Positions 51,849-60,884 of a DNA stretch of 64,000 nt are shown in pieces (position 1 is the first letter of the stretch; each line of letters begins with the position of its first letter). Below the pieces are notes generated by a model. That model saw only the letters and a list, made by a program, of their open reading frames with translations, did not search any database and had not been told where the DNA came from. This stretch comes from Natrialba magadii ATCC 43099 (GTDB taxonomy: Archaea > Halobacteriota > Halobacteria > Halobacteriales > Natrialbaceae), in contig NC_013922.1 of the NCBI RefSeq assembly GCF_000025625.1, forward strand, positions 3,286,001-3,350,000. Direction: 5' to 3'. The position numbers and the translations under genes are program-made.

Positions 51849-52154
51849 ATGATAGACCGACTTGAGAAGGAAGTCGATATGCTTGAACGACATCTGCAGG
51901 TCCTGAAGATGGTCATCGAAAACGAACCAATCGGTATCGTGAAGATGTCCAACGAGACCGGCTACCCACACCACAAGGTTCGCTACTCGCTGCGTGTCCT
52001 CGAAGAGGAGAACCTCATCGAGCCCTCCAGCCAGGGAGCGATCAAGACCGAGCGCACGGTCGAGTTCGTCGACGAACTCGACGGCAAAATCGACGACATC
52101 GTCGACAAGCTCGACAGCATGAAGATCGAAGACGTCGCCGAAGTCGAAGGCTGA
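51849..52154 (+). CDS. small winged-helix protein
   Basis: A 101-aa protein. An N-terminal helix IDRLEKEVDMLERHLQVLKM, a winged helix-turn-helix (GIVKMSNETGYPHHKVRYSL with recognition helix RYSLRVLEEENLI) and a C-terminal helix VDELDGKIDDIVDKLDSMKI that could dimerise as a coiled coil. This looks like a conserved archaeal transcription regulator. Fewer lineage-specific changes than its neighbours suggest a housekeeping role; targets unknown. Confidence 0.85.
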   Translation: MIDRLEKEVDMLERHLQVLKMVIENEPIGIVKMSNETGYPHHKVRYSLRVLEEENLIEPSSQGAIKTERTVEFVDELDGKIDDIVDKLDSMKIEDVAEVEG

Positions 52155-52455
52155 TTAGCCGCGAACGACGCGACTGAGCCAACCTGACCGACCCGTATCA
52201 GCTCGAACAGATCGACACCGCGTTTCACCGGATCCGTCCCCGCTCTCGCAGACGCCGGTTTCGGCCGGTGGAGCCGCCATCGATCTGTCTTTACTTTCTC
52301 ACAACACCAACCCGAAAAGCACTGCCTGTGAGCAGCGCTCTGTTGCGTGCGCTGGTCAGACAGAAGTGTGTGAGCACCGTGTGCGAGCACAGACAGTGCG
52401 CAAGCGACGAAGCGAGGCAGCAAGAAAACGTACCGTCGTCAGCAGAGACGCCAGC

Positions 52456-55290
52456 TCACAACTCCGGCACGTTCATATGGAACCCTTCACTGCGTGACTC
52501 CACCAGACAGAGATGATAGCCACTCTTGCGCGAGAGGTTCACGTAACTCAGCTTCGAACCGCGGCTCAAGAATCCGCTGCTCGTCGCCTGCTCTGTCACC
52601 TCGAGTGCACCCGGCTCGAAGTAACTCGAGGTCACCGCGACTGCCGCTGCAAGATCCGGATAGTTCGCCTTGACCGCCGAGGCCGCAACCTCGAGTTCCT
52701 CGAGTAGCGCCTGGCTCGCGGGCTCGCGCGAGTCGTTGAGTGTCGCGAGAACGAGCGGGTTGCCCATCTTGTCGAACGCGACAACATCGAAGGTGACCTC
52801 GTCAGGGACGTCTTCGGTGTCGTCATCCGCGAGCGAGATCGTCGCTCCCAGTTCTGCGCGGTCGATTCGCGGAATCGCGTCGTAGAGATCCGCTAGCCCG
52901 TCCGCGTGTCCCGTATCGCGAATCTCGTACAGCACCATCTCGGTGAGCCAGTCGACGAACGAGTACTCGATAGTCTCAGTGAGGAAACGTTCGTACGGCT
53001 GGCCGTCGACAGCGACCGTCTCTGTGTCGAACTCGGTGTGGTGTTCGAGCCGGAGATTCGAGGCAACCTCGTTGCGATCCGCTGCGCCATCGTGGGCCGT
53101 CTCGAGTGTTGGCTGGCTCTTCGAGTCGTAGCGCACGAAGAGGTTCGTTCCCGACAGTGCCTCCGTCGGCGAGAGGTGCGTTTCGGCGTCAAACCCGGAC
53201 TGGCTGTCACCGTCACCGCCACTGCCACTGCCACCGCCACCAGCCCGTGCCTGTTCCAGTTCGGACTCGAGTTCACTCACTCGCGTCTGGAGCGACTCGA
53301 CCGTGCTCGTGAGCTGTTGATTTTCGGCGTGCAGTTCGTCACGTTCGGTTTTGAGCTCCCTGGCCTTCTCTGCGAGGGCGTTGTGTTTCTGTTCGAGTTC
53401 CTCGATCCGGCGGGTGTACTGGGCGAGGTTGCGTTTGTGTGCGTCGCCTGCACCGCTTCCGGACGTGTTCTGTTCGGTACTGTTCTGTCCGTCGCTGCGC
53501 TGGCGAGACGATGTCTGCGAGTGTGACTGTGGAGAGTCTGTACTGCGGGAATCGCCACCGGCGTTCGAACTGGTGTTGGATCGATCCGCGTTGGTAGCGC
53601 GACGCTGGTTCGATCCCGACTGGTCAGCTGATGACTGGGACTGCGTGCTCGGTTTGGAAGATGCTGTTGACGACCGTGACTGTGACTGTGACTGTGACTG
53701 TGACTGTGACTGTGATTGCGATCGCGACCGACTACTGGCTGCACGCGAGGGTGCACCAGTGCGCGCCCCATCCTCACTCGCCGCCGAATTGTCCGGATCG
53801 ATCGACGGAATCGATCGGGTTTCTCGCCAGGCCTCTTCGGCCTCGAGTTGCTGATCGAGTTCGCCGTCCTCGTCATCGTCCGTGTTTCCGTCGGGATCGG
53901 TCTCGTCACGGGCCGTTGTGTCGCTGTTCGCGTCTGCGACCGTGGCTGTGTCTGTGGCTGCGGCCGTGGCTGTTTCTGTGGCTGTGGCTGTGGCTGTTTC
54001 TGTGTCACCGTCTGCCGGCCCTGGCTCCGTCTCTGCCTCGACTGGCGGTGCCGGCGTCGCCTCCGACACACCGCTGGCATCGCCAGCACCGGCGTCCGCA
54101 CCGTCACCGTCCTCTTCGATCCAGGAGATATCGTTCTGTTCGAGTTCTTCTGCCGCCGCTTCGACCGTTTCCGGATCGGGGCTCGACATGCCCGCCCGGT
54201 TTGTACCGTCGCTGGGACTGTCTTCGACCTCGGCCGCTCCCGTCACCTCTTCGCCCGCGCTGGCCGGCGCATGCGTACCGGCGTCGGACTCGCGCTCAGC
54301 GTCAGCCTCCGCGCCGACCTCCCTCTGTTCCGTCGACGCCGACTCGTCGTCAGATGCCACTGGTGCAGTGATTCCACCCGGCCCGTCCGTCTCGGCCTCG
54401 GTGATGGTACTCGAGTCGTCGGTCGTGATTCCGGAGCCAGTTCCAGCCTCGCTTCCGGTTTCGGCCCCGACTCCAGCGTCACCGCCCGAGGGTAGCTCTG
54501 TGTCGAGAGCTGTGTCGATGTCAGTGTCTGCTCCCGTTCCTGCGCTCGCGCCCGTACCGTCCGAAACGTCGAGTTGGTCGATCGCCGACTCGGTAGGGTC
54601 GAGGCTCGGTTCGGCCCGTGTTCCGGCGTCGTCGACACTGCCGGCAGCGTCACTGGTGTGGCTTGCGTCACCAACTCCTGTGCCTTGCCCAGTTTCAGCC
54701 GTGTCTTCGTCGTTGGTCGTTCCTGTCCGTCCCGTCTCCTCGGACGCGCCTGTGCCGGGGATGTCGGTGACATCGATATCGACGTTGAGGACCTGATAAA
54801 TGCCGACCTCGTCGTCGGCCCGCTCGAACGCTTCGTCACCGGTGAGCAACCGCTCGGCGTTGCCGATGTAGGCTGCTGCCATCCGCCGACCGCCGTAGTA
54901 GATGGCGTAGTAATCCCCACTGAGAACGTTCTCGCTCAGTTCGATGTAGCCCGTAAACGAACCGTTCTGGAGCGTCTGATCGACTTCGCGAAGCGGCGTT
55001 TTGTTCGTATAGTACTTCGCCTGTACGTCGCCGCCGCGCTCTTCCATCGTACAGAGCAACGGCAGTGCCGGGTCCGGGGCGCGGTAAGCGGTCCCGTCTG
55101 CGTCCTCGAAGTCAGTTATTTCACCGTCGATGATGCCAACGACGCGGCCGTTAAGCATAAACAGCCACGCGCCAGATGCAGCGACTGCTCCCGAAAAGTC
55201 ACTGTCGGCGAGAGTAGACAGGTCATCGAAACCACCGCTGAACGGGCGAGAATCCCACTGCTCGACGCGCTCTTGCGTGCGCGAGTCCAT
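52456..55290 (-). CDS. large haloarchaeal coiled-coil protein (DUF7527-like)
   Basis: 944 aa. N-terminal domain, residues 1-175: MDSRTQERVEQWDSRPFSGG, AWLFMLNGRVVGIIDGEITD, YAIYYGGRRMAAAYIGNAER. Then about 420 residues of acidic/Ser-rich low complexity, including an SQSQSQSQSQSQ tract from GTGACT hexamers. A coiled coil follows (EELEQKHNALAEKARELKTE). The C-terminal 240 residues form an alpha/beta domain (TNLFVRYDSKSQPTLETAHD, FDVVAFDKMGNPLVLATLND, SSYFEPGALEVTEQATSSGF) that has the look of a restriction-endonuclease-like fold; that is inference. I recall the family as DUF7527. Function unknown. Confidence 0.8.
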   Translation of the reverse strand: MDSRTQERVEQWDSRPFSGGFDDLSTLADSDFSGAVAASGAWLFMLNGRVVGIIDGEITDFEDADGTAYRAPDPALPLLCTMEERGGDVQAKYYTNKTPLREVDQTLQNGSFTGYIELSENVLSGDYYAIYYGGRRMAAAYIGNAERLLTGDEAFERADDEVGIYQVLNVDIDVTDIPGTGASEETGRTGTTNDEDTAETGQGTGVGDASHTSDAAGSVDDAGTRAEPSLDPTESAIDQLDVSDGTGASAGTGADTDIDTALDTELPSGGDAGVGAETGSEAGTGSGITTDDSSTITEAETDGPGGITAPVASDDESASTEQREVGAEADAERESDAGTHAPASAGEEVTGAAEVEDSPSDGTNRAGMSSPDPETVEAAAEELEQNDISWIEEDGDGADAGAGDASGVSEATPAPPVEAETEPGPADGDTETATATATETATAAATDTATVADANSDTTARDETDPDGNTDDDEDGELDQQLEAEEAWRETRSIPSIDPDNSAASEDGARTGAPSRAASSRSRSQSQSQSQSQSQSQSRSSTASSKPSTQSQSSADQSGSNQRRATNADRSNTSSNAGGDSRSTDSPQSHSQTSSRQRSDGQNSTEQNTSGSGAGDAHKRNLAQYTRRIEELEQKHNALAEKARELKTERDELHAENQQLTSTVESLQTRVSELESELEQARAGGGGSGSGGDGDSQSGFDAETHLSPTEALSGTNLFVRYDSKSQPTLETAHDGAADRNEVASNLRLEHHTEFDTETVAVDGQPYERFLTETIEYSFVDWLTEMVLYEIRDTGHADGLADLYDAIPRIDRAELGATISLADDDTEDVPDEVTFDVVAFDKMGNPLVLATLNDSREPASQALLEELEVAASAVKANYPDLAAAVAVTSSYFEPGALEVTEQATSSGFLSRGSKLSYVNLSRKSGYHLCLVESRSEGFHMNVPEL

Positions 55291-55327
55291 AGTTCAACAA
55301 GCGGGAAGTGCAACAAATACGTTTCGC

Positions 55328-55606
55328 CTAGATTTTCGATTCGGCATCCTCTGCGAGTTCTTTCATCCGCTTGCCAATTCGGCCGGCACTCGAGAACTCG
55401 TCTTCGCTCATTCCCTTCGCAAGGGCGTTTCCGAGGACGAAGACCGCGTGTTTGTGTTCGCTCTTCGATTTGTGGACATGCGAGGGGTCGACGTCGAGCT
55501 GGTGGTACGGCTCAAAAAGGCCCTCGTCGACCTCCTCGCGCTCTTCGAAGTACTCCATAATGACGACGAGTTCTTCGTGGAGTTCGAGGAGTTCATCCTT
55601 GTGCAT
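55328..55606 (-). CDS. UPF0058 family protein
   Basis: A 92-aa protein starting at the ATG at 55606 (MHKDELLELHEELVVIMEYF), the standard N-terminus of UPF0058, followed by YHQLDVDPSHVHKSKSEHKH and GNALAKGMSEDEFSSAGRIG. Clustered His suggest metal binding. It is a small soluble archaeal protein of unknown role. It lies 37 bases downstream-to-upstream of the 944-aa gene's start on the same strand and could be its operon leader. Confidence 0.93.
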   Translation of the reverse strand: MHKDELLELHEELVVIMEYFEEREEVDEGLFEPYHQLDVDPSHVHKSKSEHKHAVFVLGNALAKGMSEDEFSSAGRIGKRMKELAEDAESKI

Positions 55607-55772
55607 GCCCACGGCTACGAACGGTTTCGGCTTAAGAGTTGTGTGCCGTGTAGTCGCAAAAGCGGCTGCTGGTGGGTATGCGGGCTGAGTATGGAGTTGC
55701 AGGACTGAATTCGGGCCACGGGCTCGACGGATCGGGGGTGCTGTGTGCAATCAGTCGAGGGGGAATCGCCAG

Positions 55773-56936
55773 TCAGTCGGCGGCCGTCGCCGGTGTGCGG
55801 TCGCGCTGGTCCGCGGGGAACCACGCCAGTTCGTGTTCGGCGGTGACGCGCACCGCGACGCGCTCGTCGAGGCCGATCCGATCCGAGTGGTTGTGCATAC
55901 ACTCGATCGTCTCACCGGTGTCGAGTTCGACACGGTAGAGCACCGTCGGACCGAGGTAGCGTCGGTAGACGACGCGGCCGTTCGCCTCGCCGTCTGCCGC
56001 CGGCAGCGCCGTTACATCGTCCGGGCGGACGAGCAAGTCGATACCGGTGCCGTCGTACTGGTGGGCGAGCCCGTTCACGTCGTCGCGGAGTACGCGCCCG
56101 AGCGCAGTGTCGACGTGGTCGCCATGGACCTCACCCGAGAGAAAACTCGCGTGGCCGAGAAAACCCGCAACGAAGCGCGATTTCGGCTGCTGGAAGACGC
56201 GTTCTGGCGTATCGATCTGTTCGATCTGGCCATCGTTCATCACTGCAACACGGTCCGAAATCGAGAGTGCCTCCTCCTGGTCGTGTGTAACCGAAATTGC
56301 CGTCACACCGGCTTCCTTGATGATCCGGCGCACTTCCTCACGCATCTCGACGCGTAGGTCCACGTCGAGATTCGAGAACGGTTCGTCGAGCAGGAGCATC
56401 TTTGGCTCGGGCGCGAGCGAGCGCGCCAGCGCAATCCGCTGTTGCTGGCCGCCCGACAACTCGTTCGGATAGTGTTCTCCGTGGTCTGCGAGCCCAACCA
56501 TCTCGAGTAGCTCCGCGACGCGAGCGTCGCGTTCGTCGCTCGACCACTCCTGCAGGCCGAAGGCGACGTTCTCCCAGGCGGTCATGTGTGGGAACAGGGC
56601 GAATTCCTGAAAGACGACGCCGACACCGCGCTCCTCTGGTGGGACGAACCGGCGCTCGCCGGCCACGGGGGTTCCCTGAAGCATAACGTGGCCAGCGTTC
56701 GGTTCCTCGAGGCCGGCGATCAGCCGGAGTGTCGTCGTCTTGCCACAGCCGGAGGGGCCGAGGAGGGTGAGAATCTCACCGTCCTGAACGGATAGCGAGA
56801 GATCTGAAATGACGGTCTCAGAGCCGTATCGTTTTCCGATCCCGTCGAGTTCCAGTACGACGTCGTCGGCGACTGTAGTCGTTCGTGTGTGAGCAGTCTC
56901 CTCAGGCGTCGTCGTAAGCAGTTGTCCATTCCCCAT
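55773..56936 (-). CDS. ABC transporter ATP-binding protein, Fe3+ / FbpC type
   Basis: 387 aa. The nucleotide-binding domain has Walker A GPSGCGKTTT, Q-loop VFQEFALFPH, signature NELSGGQQQRIALARSL, Walker B MLLLDEPFSNLD and the switch His in SVTHDQEEALSI. The C-terminal TOBE region (LLVRPDDVTALPAADGEANG) is of the PotA/FbpC subgroup. Drives import of a ligand held by a periplasmic protein through a separate permease, none of which is nearby. A DtxR-like operator (56972-56987) over its promoter points to ferric iron rather than polyamine. Confidence 0.9.
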   Translation of the reverse strand: MGNGQLLTTTPEETAHTRTTTVADDVVLELDGIGKRYGSETVISDLSLSVQDGEILTLLGPSGCGKTTTLRLIAGLEEPNAGHVMLQGTPVAGERRFVPPEERGVGVVFQEFALFPHMTAWENVAFGLQEWSSDERDARVAELLEMVGLADHGEHYPNELSGGQQQRIALARSLAPEPKMLLLDEPFSNLDVDLRVEMREEVRRIIKEAGVTAISVTHDQEEALSISDRVAVMNDGQIEQIDTPERVFQQPKSRFVAGFLGHASFLSGEVHGDHVDTALGRVLRDDVNGLAHQYDGTGIDLLVRPDDVTALPAADGEANGRVVYRRYLGPTVLYRVELDTGETIECMHNHSDRIGLDERVAVRVTAEHELAWFPADQRDRTPATAAD

Positions 56937-56971
56937 TATCGACTCCCCGGCTGCGGCCGGGACACATTCGA

Positions 56972-56987
56972 TTTAGGGGTGCCTAAA
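56972..56987 (-). promoter_or_regulatory. DtxR/SirR-type iron operator
   Basis: TTTAGGGGTGCCTAAA: perfect 6-bp inverted arms TTTAGG/CCTAAA around 4 bases, the consensus style of archaeal iron-dependent DtxR-family repressors (Idr/SirR). It lies just downstream of the TATA box of the FbpC-type gene, so bound repressor would block initiation when iron is plentiful. Confidence 0.7.
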
Positions 56988-56990
56988 ACA

Positions 56991-57000
56991 CTTATAATTG
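56991..57000 (-). promoter_or_regulatory. TATA box of FbpC-type gene
   Basis: CAATTATAAG read on the minus strand, directly upstream of the iron operator and about 55-64 bases before the ATG at 56936. Confidence 0.6.
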
Positions 57001-57146
57001 CCGGTCCGTTTCCATCGGGCGAGAGGCAATCGAGCGCGTTCGAACGCGAGAAAAGTGCTGTTGGCGGCGTGTAGTGCGTGTAGAGGGTTCGTAGCGAGAG
57101 TAGCGACGCAGGGACACAGCCCGGCCAAATCGCCTCTCGAGACTGG

Positions 57147-57617
57147 TCAGAGTTCGACCCCGCTCGGGATCAGGCTGTGCTGTCGAAGCAGGCTCCCCTC
57201 GTCGTCGTAGACGAGGAACGTCCGTTTGTCGTAGGTGACGAACTGCTCGCCGTCGAGCGTAATCTCGACCTCGTAGCGGCCATCGTCGTCGTTTTCTTCC
57301 TCACCGTAGCCCCGCGCTGCACGAATAAACCGAAGCACGTCGGTTGCCTCCTCGTTCAACTCGAGGATGAAATCACCAGTGACCCGGTTCGTGACACTGA
57401 CGACGCCAGCGGCGTCTCCGTCGAGTGGCTCCTGTAGCCGGAGGGCTACATCAGTCTCGCCTGCGTCGAGAACCTCGTCGCCGGGTCCTGTAAGGCGCTC
57501 ACGAAGCATCGCCGCTGGGCCGGTAAAGTCGATCGATACCGAGGGTTTGCTCGGTTCCTCGTCGGTTTCAACCCAGTCGACATTGCTGACATGTAACGTG
57601 AAGTGCTCGCGCCTCAT
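57147..57617 (-). CDS. DUF5793-like haloarchaeal protein
   Basis: 156 aa from ATG 57617 (MRREHFTLHVSNVDWVETDE); a start 27 bases upstream at 57644 (MGALTDDYG) is equally open. Family pattern as recalled: SIDFTGPAAMLRERLTGPGD, then GDFILELNEEATDVLRFIRA and YEVEITLDGEQFVTYDKRTF. Soluble, beta-rich, with no catalytic motif. It is divergent from the methyltransferase gene; the 200 bases between hold AT-poor promoter DNA. Confidence 0.85.
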   Translation of the reverse strand: MRREHFTLHVSNVDWVETDEEPSKPSVSIDFTGPAAMLRERLTGPGDEVLDAGETDVALRLQEPLDGDAAGVVSVTNRVTGDFILELNEEATDVLRFIRAARGYGEEENDDDGRYEVEITLDGEQFVTYDKRTFLVYDDEGSLLRQHSLIPSGVEL

Positions 57618-57829
57618 TCCGTAGTCATCGGTTAGCGCTCCCATCGTATGAACGTAACGCACGGTGCATCATCTCGTTGAACAGACACCAGTTCGAGACA
57701 GTTGTGGAACCGGGATGTTCAGTTTGTATCTCCGGATCAGATTCGTGATACGACGGCTCGCGCAGTTTCTGTCGACCGGTCGGACTCCGTTACGAACGCT
57801 TTTTGCGCGCCCGTCGACGATATCGAGCA

Positions 57830-58657
57830 ATGGCTGACCGTCACGACCGTTCGCACGACCGGGCCGACCGCGCAGCCGTTCGTGACACCTACGATCAGAT
57901 CGCGACGCACTTCGCAAAGACCCGCGAGTACGCCTGGCCCGAAGTCGAATCGTTCGTCGAAGATGTCGTTGCAGACGGGTCGACCAGCCGTGACGAGGCT
58001 GACGATAGAGTCTCTGCTGACGGTGACGACGCCGACGACGCCGACGACGCTAGCGACGCTGACAACACTGCCGACAGCGACCAACCGACGACGGTCGGCC
58101 TCGACCTCGGCTGCGGGAACTGCCGTCACGCCGAACTGCTGGCCAAGACCGACCACTTCACCCACGTCCTCGGCGTAGACGTCAGCCGCGGCCTCCTCGA
58201 AACCGGCCGTGACCGCGCACGAGAGCGTGACTTTACCGTCAGCCTCTGTCAGGGCGACGCCGCCGAACTCCCACTCGCAACCGACGCCGTCGACAGTGCC
58301 GTCTATGTCGCGACACTCCATCACCTCCCCACGCCGGCCGCCCGACAGGCCAGCCTCGACGAACTCGGTCGCGTGCTCGCCCCCGCCCCTGACGGCCGCG
58401 CACTCGTTAGCGCCTGGTCAACCGCCCACGACCGCTTCGACGAGGACGAACTCGACACCGCCGACGGCACCGGCTTCGACACCACGATCGAATGGACCCT
58501 CCCGGGCGGCGAGACCGTCGACCGCTTCTACCACATCTACACCCCCGAAGAGTTCGAGCGGGATCTTGCTGCGAGTTCGCTGGAGGTACTCGAGTGGGAG
58601 GTCTCGAGCGGCAACTGTTATGCAGTCGTTGCTGGCGCTGACGAATCAGACACGTGA
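57830..58657 (+). CDS. Trm9-like SAM-dependent methyltransferase
   Basis: 275 aa from the ATG at 57830 (MADRHDRSHDRADRAAVRDT). Class I methyltransferase: motif I GLDLGCGNCRHAELLAK, motif II region HVLGVDVSRGLLETGRDRAR, acidic strand QGDAAELPL, and VYVATLHHLPTPAARQASLD that matches the Trm9/ABH8 subgroup. Trm9 completes wobble-uridine modifications (such as mcm5U) with Trm112, and a Trm112 gene is at 45436. An acidic insert DDADDADDASDADNTAD sits before motif I. The tRNA target is an inference. Confidence 0.88.
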   Translation: MADRHDRSHDRADRAAVRDTYDQIATHFAKTREYAWPEVESFVEDVVADGSTSRDEADDRVSADGDDADDADDASDADNTADSDQPTTVGLDLGCGNCRHAELLAKTDHFTHVLGVDVSRGLLETGRDRARERDFTVSLCQGDAAELPLATDAVDSAVYVATLHHLPTPAARQASLDELGRVLAPAPDGRALVSAWSTAHDRFDEDELDTADGTGFDTTIEWTLPGGETVDRFYHIYTPEEFERDLAASSLEVLEWEVSSGNCYAVVAGADESDT

Positions 58658-58744
58658 TCGGTTACGGTGAGTGTCCCGACTGCGCCAGCTGGGGCCGATA
58701 GCGCGCCAATCGCTGGCAGGCGGTGACTCCGAAACGGAAGCGCC

Positions 58745-58750
58745 TTAAAC
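58745..58750 (+). promoter_or_regulatory. TATA box for tRNA-Gly
   Basis: TTAAAC about 26 bases before the tRNA 5' end, in CGCCTTAAACATGG. Confidence 0.5.
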
Positions 58751-58773
58751 ATGGAGCCAAAACTGGGGAGTGA

Positions 58774-58844
58774 GCGCGGATGGTCTAGTGGTAGGACCTG
58801 AGCCTTCCAAGCTCATGGCCCGGGTTCAAATCCCGGTCCGCGCA
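58774..58844 (+). tRNA. tRNA-Gly (anticodon UCC)
   Basis: Cloverleaf: acceptor GCGCGGA/TCCGCGC, D-loop with AGTGGTA, anticodon stem TGAGC/GCTCA around CTTCCAA giving TCC, T-arm CGGG/CCCG with GTTCAAAT, discriminator A. It reads GGA/GGG Gly codons. Its 3' 42 bases are the attachment site of the integrative element that follows. Confidence 0.95.
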
Positions 58845-58975
58845 CTTTTCGACGAACAACACCGTGAGCCGACGGAATCGAATGAGGGATTTGAAGTAGA
58901 GAAGTCGCAGCCCGCACAGTGAGCGAAGCGAACGAGCAGGACCGTCTTCGCGTGGTTCAAATCCCGGTCCGCGCA
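58803..58975 (+). repeat. left direct repeat (attL side) of the tRNA-Gly element
   Basis: 173 bases running from the anticodon loop of tRNA-Gly through GAACAACACCGTGAGCCGAC and ending in a second partial tRNA 3' end, GTGGTTCAAATCCCGGTCCG CGCA (58952-58975). The same 173-174 bases recur at 61841-62014 with few differences. Confidence 0.9.
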
Positions 58976-59129
58976 TCACCGTTCTCCGCATCGTTAGCGC
59001 CCGCTCGAGCGAAGCGCCTCCCAGTGCAGTAAGTCAGCGACCCACGAACAGGGTTCACGCGAAACTGGTCGAGACGTAACTCGTGGCTTCCAGGTTTCCT
59101 CACGTAGACAGTACACGGTCCATCGACCT

Positions 59130-60239
59130 ATGAGTGAAGAACCCGAGAACATCGTCCTCGTGCCCGAACCGTCAGCGAAACACCTCAACCCTCGACAGCG
59201 CGTTTCCTACCGAAACCATCGACGCAACCTCGTCGATTGGATGCTCTCCGAGGGAAAAGATCCGAAGCGATCGATCGGCTACGCCCATTCGACGACTCGT
59301 CAGCGGGCGTACCGCCTCGACACGCTTTACCGAAAAACGTGGAAGGCAGAGAACCGATACACGGAAAAGATCACGCCCACACATGCGGACGCCTGGATGG
59401 AGGAGTTAGCGGAGACGGACTACTCCCAGAGCTACAAACACTGTTGTCAGAAAGCGGTACAGACGTTGTTCAAGTGGGAACGACACGAGTTCGCAAGCGC
59501 GGTCGAATGGGAGCCGAAACTATCGTTTGCATCGCGATCGCTCCACAGTCCGCGCGATTTCCTCACGCGTGACGAACGGGCGCGCGTCCGGGAGGCTGCG
59601 CTCGAATACAGAGGAATTCCCGATTACAACGCCGTTACACCGGATGAGCGTGAACACTGGTGGCGATATCTCGCACAGCGATTGGGAAAACCGAAGGACG
59701 ACGTGACGGTAGACGAATGGGAAGCCGCAAACAGGTGGAAGATACCGTCGCTACTGTGGACGACGCTGGACGTCGGGCTGCGTCCGATCGAAGTGCGGCG
59801 AGCGACGACATCGTGGATAGACGCGGCGAACAGCGTAGTACGGATTCCAAAGGAAGACTCGGCGAAGAACACGGAGCACTGGCGGTGTAGCTTGTCGGAT
59901 CGAACGGTGATGGCAGTCGAGCGGTGGCTCGAAGAGCGGGGATGTCGGGAGAAATATGAGAACACGGAACAACTCTGGCTCACCCGGTTCGAAAACCCGT
60001 ACTCGACCGGATCACTGAACCGAATATTTCGGGAGATCTGTGCGGAAGCCGGAATCGCAGTGGCGGATCGCGACTTGACGTGGTACTCGATACGCCACAG
60101 CGTCGGGACGTACATGGCGGACGAACTGACGATGAAGGCGGCCGCAGCGCAGTTGCGCCATCGATCGATTAAATCCACGGTACGGTACGATCGAGCGCCG
60201 ATCGAGGAACGAAAGGCGGCACTCGAGCAGATGGGGTAA
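59130..60239 (+). CDS. tyrosine recombinase / integrase
   Basis: 369 aa, MSEEPENIVLVPEPSAKHLN. A SAM-like N-terminal core-binding domain (YRNHRRNLVDWMLSEGKDPK to YSQSYKHCCQKAVQTLFKW) and a catalytic domain with Arg in DVGLRPIEVRRATTSW, the His-x2-Arg region in WYSIRHSVGTYMADEL, a second His in AAQLRHRSIKSTVRYDR, where Tyr of VRYDRAP is the nucleophile candidate. It would integrate and excise the element at tRNA-Gly. It lies 285 bases from the tRNA, next to attL as usual. It looks intact. Confidence 0.93.
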   Translation: MSEEPENIVLVPEPSAKHLNPRQRVSYRNHRRNLVDWMLSEGKDPKRSIGYAHSTTRQRAYRLDTLYRKTWKAENRYTEKITPTHADAWMEELAETDYSQSYKHCCQKAVQTLFKWERHEFASAVEWEPKLSFASRSLHSPRDFLTRDERARVREAALEYRGIPDYNAVTPDEREHWWRYLAQRLGKPKDDVTVDEWEAANRWKIPSLLWTTLDVGLRPIEVRRATTSWIDAANSVVRIPKEDSAKNTEHWRCSLSDRTVMAVERWLEERGCREKYENTEQLWLTRFENPYSTGSLNRIFREICAEAGIAVADRDLTWYSIRHSVGTYMADELTMKAAAAQLRHRSIKSTVRYDRAPIEERKAALEQMG

Positions 60240-60305
60240 TTCCTATTCAAATAATTAGTGTACGCACAAGGTTATTGTTCTCGAGGTCAAATAATCGGTC
60301 AGGAT

Positions 60306-60884
60306 ATGGCTGACGACGAATCTCTGGCACCACCCGAAGCGATCGAGATCGGGGACGAGGGGGAACACACCGACGAATGGACGGAGGAGATGCCGGGAGT
60401 CGACCGCGTGATTTCGGTCGCGTTGACACTCGAACAACCGCGGACGGCGGACTGGATCGCGGAGCAAACGGAGGTATCACCGACGACGGCACGGAGTCAC
60501 CTCGAGCGGTTGGTCGATCTGCATATCCTGAGTGCAGTCGAACAGCGAGGTGCGAAGACGTACTACCCCGATGCCGCGTACCAGCGGTTCAAAGAAGTAT
60601 CACAGTTGATCGAGGAACACACTCGAAGCGAGATCGAGACGATAGCGGTCACCGCAAAGGAGGACATCGAGGAGCTCAGGGAAACGTACGGTGTCGAGAG
60701 CGCGGATGAACTACGGAAACTCGCGACGGCCGAAGACACCTCCTCGACGGAGGCGCGGGAGTGCTTCAAAAAGGCTTCCGAGTGGGACTCGCACTCGCAC
60801 ATGGTCTCGATAGCAGAGGAAGCGCTCGAGCGATACGAGAAATTCAGCGAGCACTACCAACCGTCGGTGGATTCTGCTGCATAA
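60306..60884 (+). CDS. winged-helix regulator, predicted antitoxin (TumA-like; DUF7342-like)
   Basis: 192 aa from the ATG at 60306 (MADDESLAPPEAIEIGDEGE). N-terminal acidic stretch, then an HTH: TADWIAEQTEVSPTTARSHL with recognition helix SPTTARSHLERLVDL, then a helical dimer part EVSQLIEEHTRSEIETIAVT. The stop TAA is directly followed by the next ATG, so toxin and regulator are coupled. Antitoxin role inferred from that arrangement and the partner. Confidence 0.8.
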   Translation: MADDESLAPPEAIEIGDEGEHTDEWTEEMPGVDRVISVALTLEQPRTADWIAEQTEVSPTTARSHLERLVDLHILSAVEQRGAKTYYPDAAYQRFKEVSQLIEEHTRSEIETIAVTAKEDIEELRETYGVESADELRKLATAEDTSSTEARECFKKASEWDSHSHMVSIAEEALERYEKFSEHYQPSVDSAA

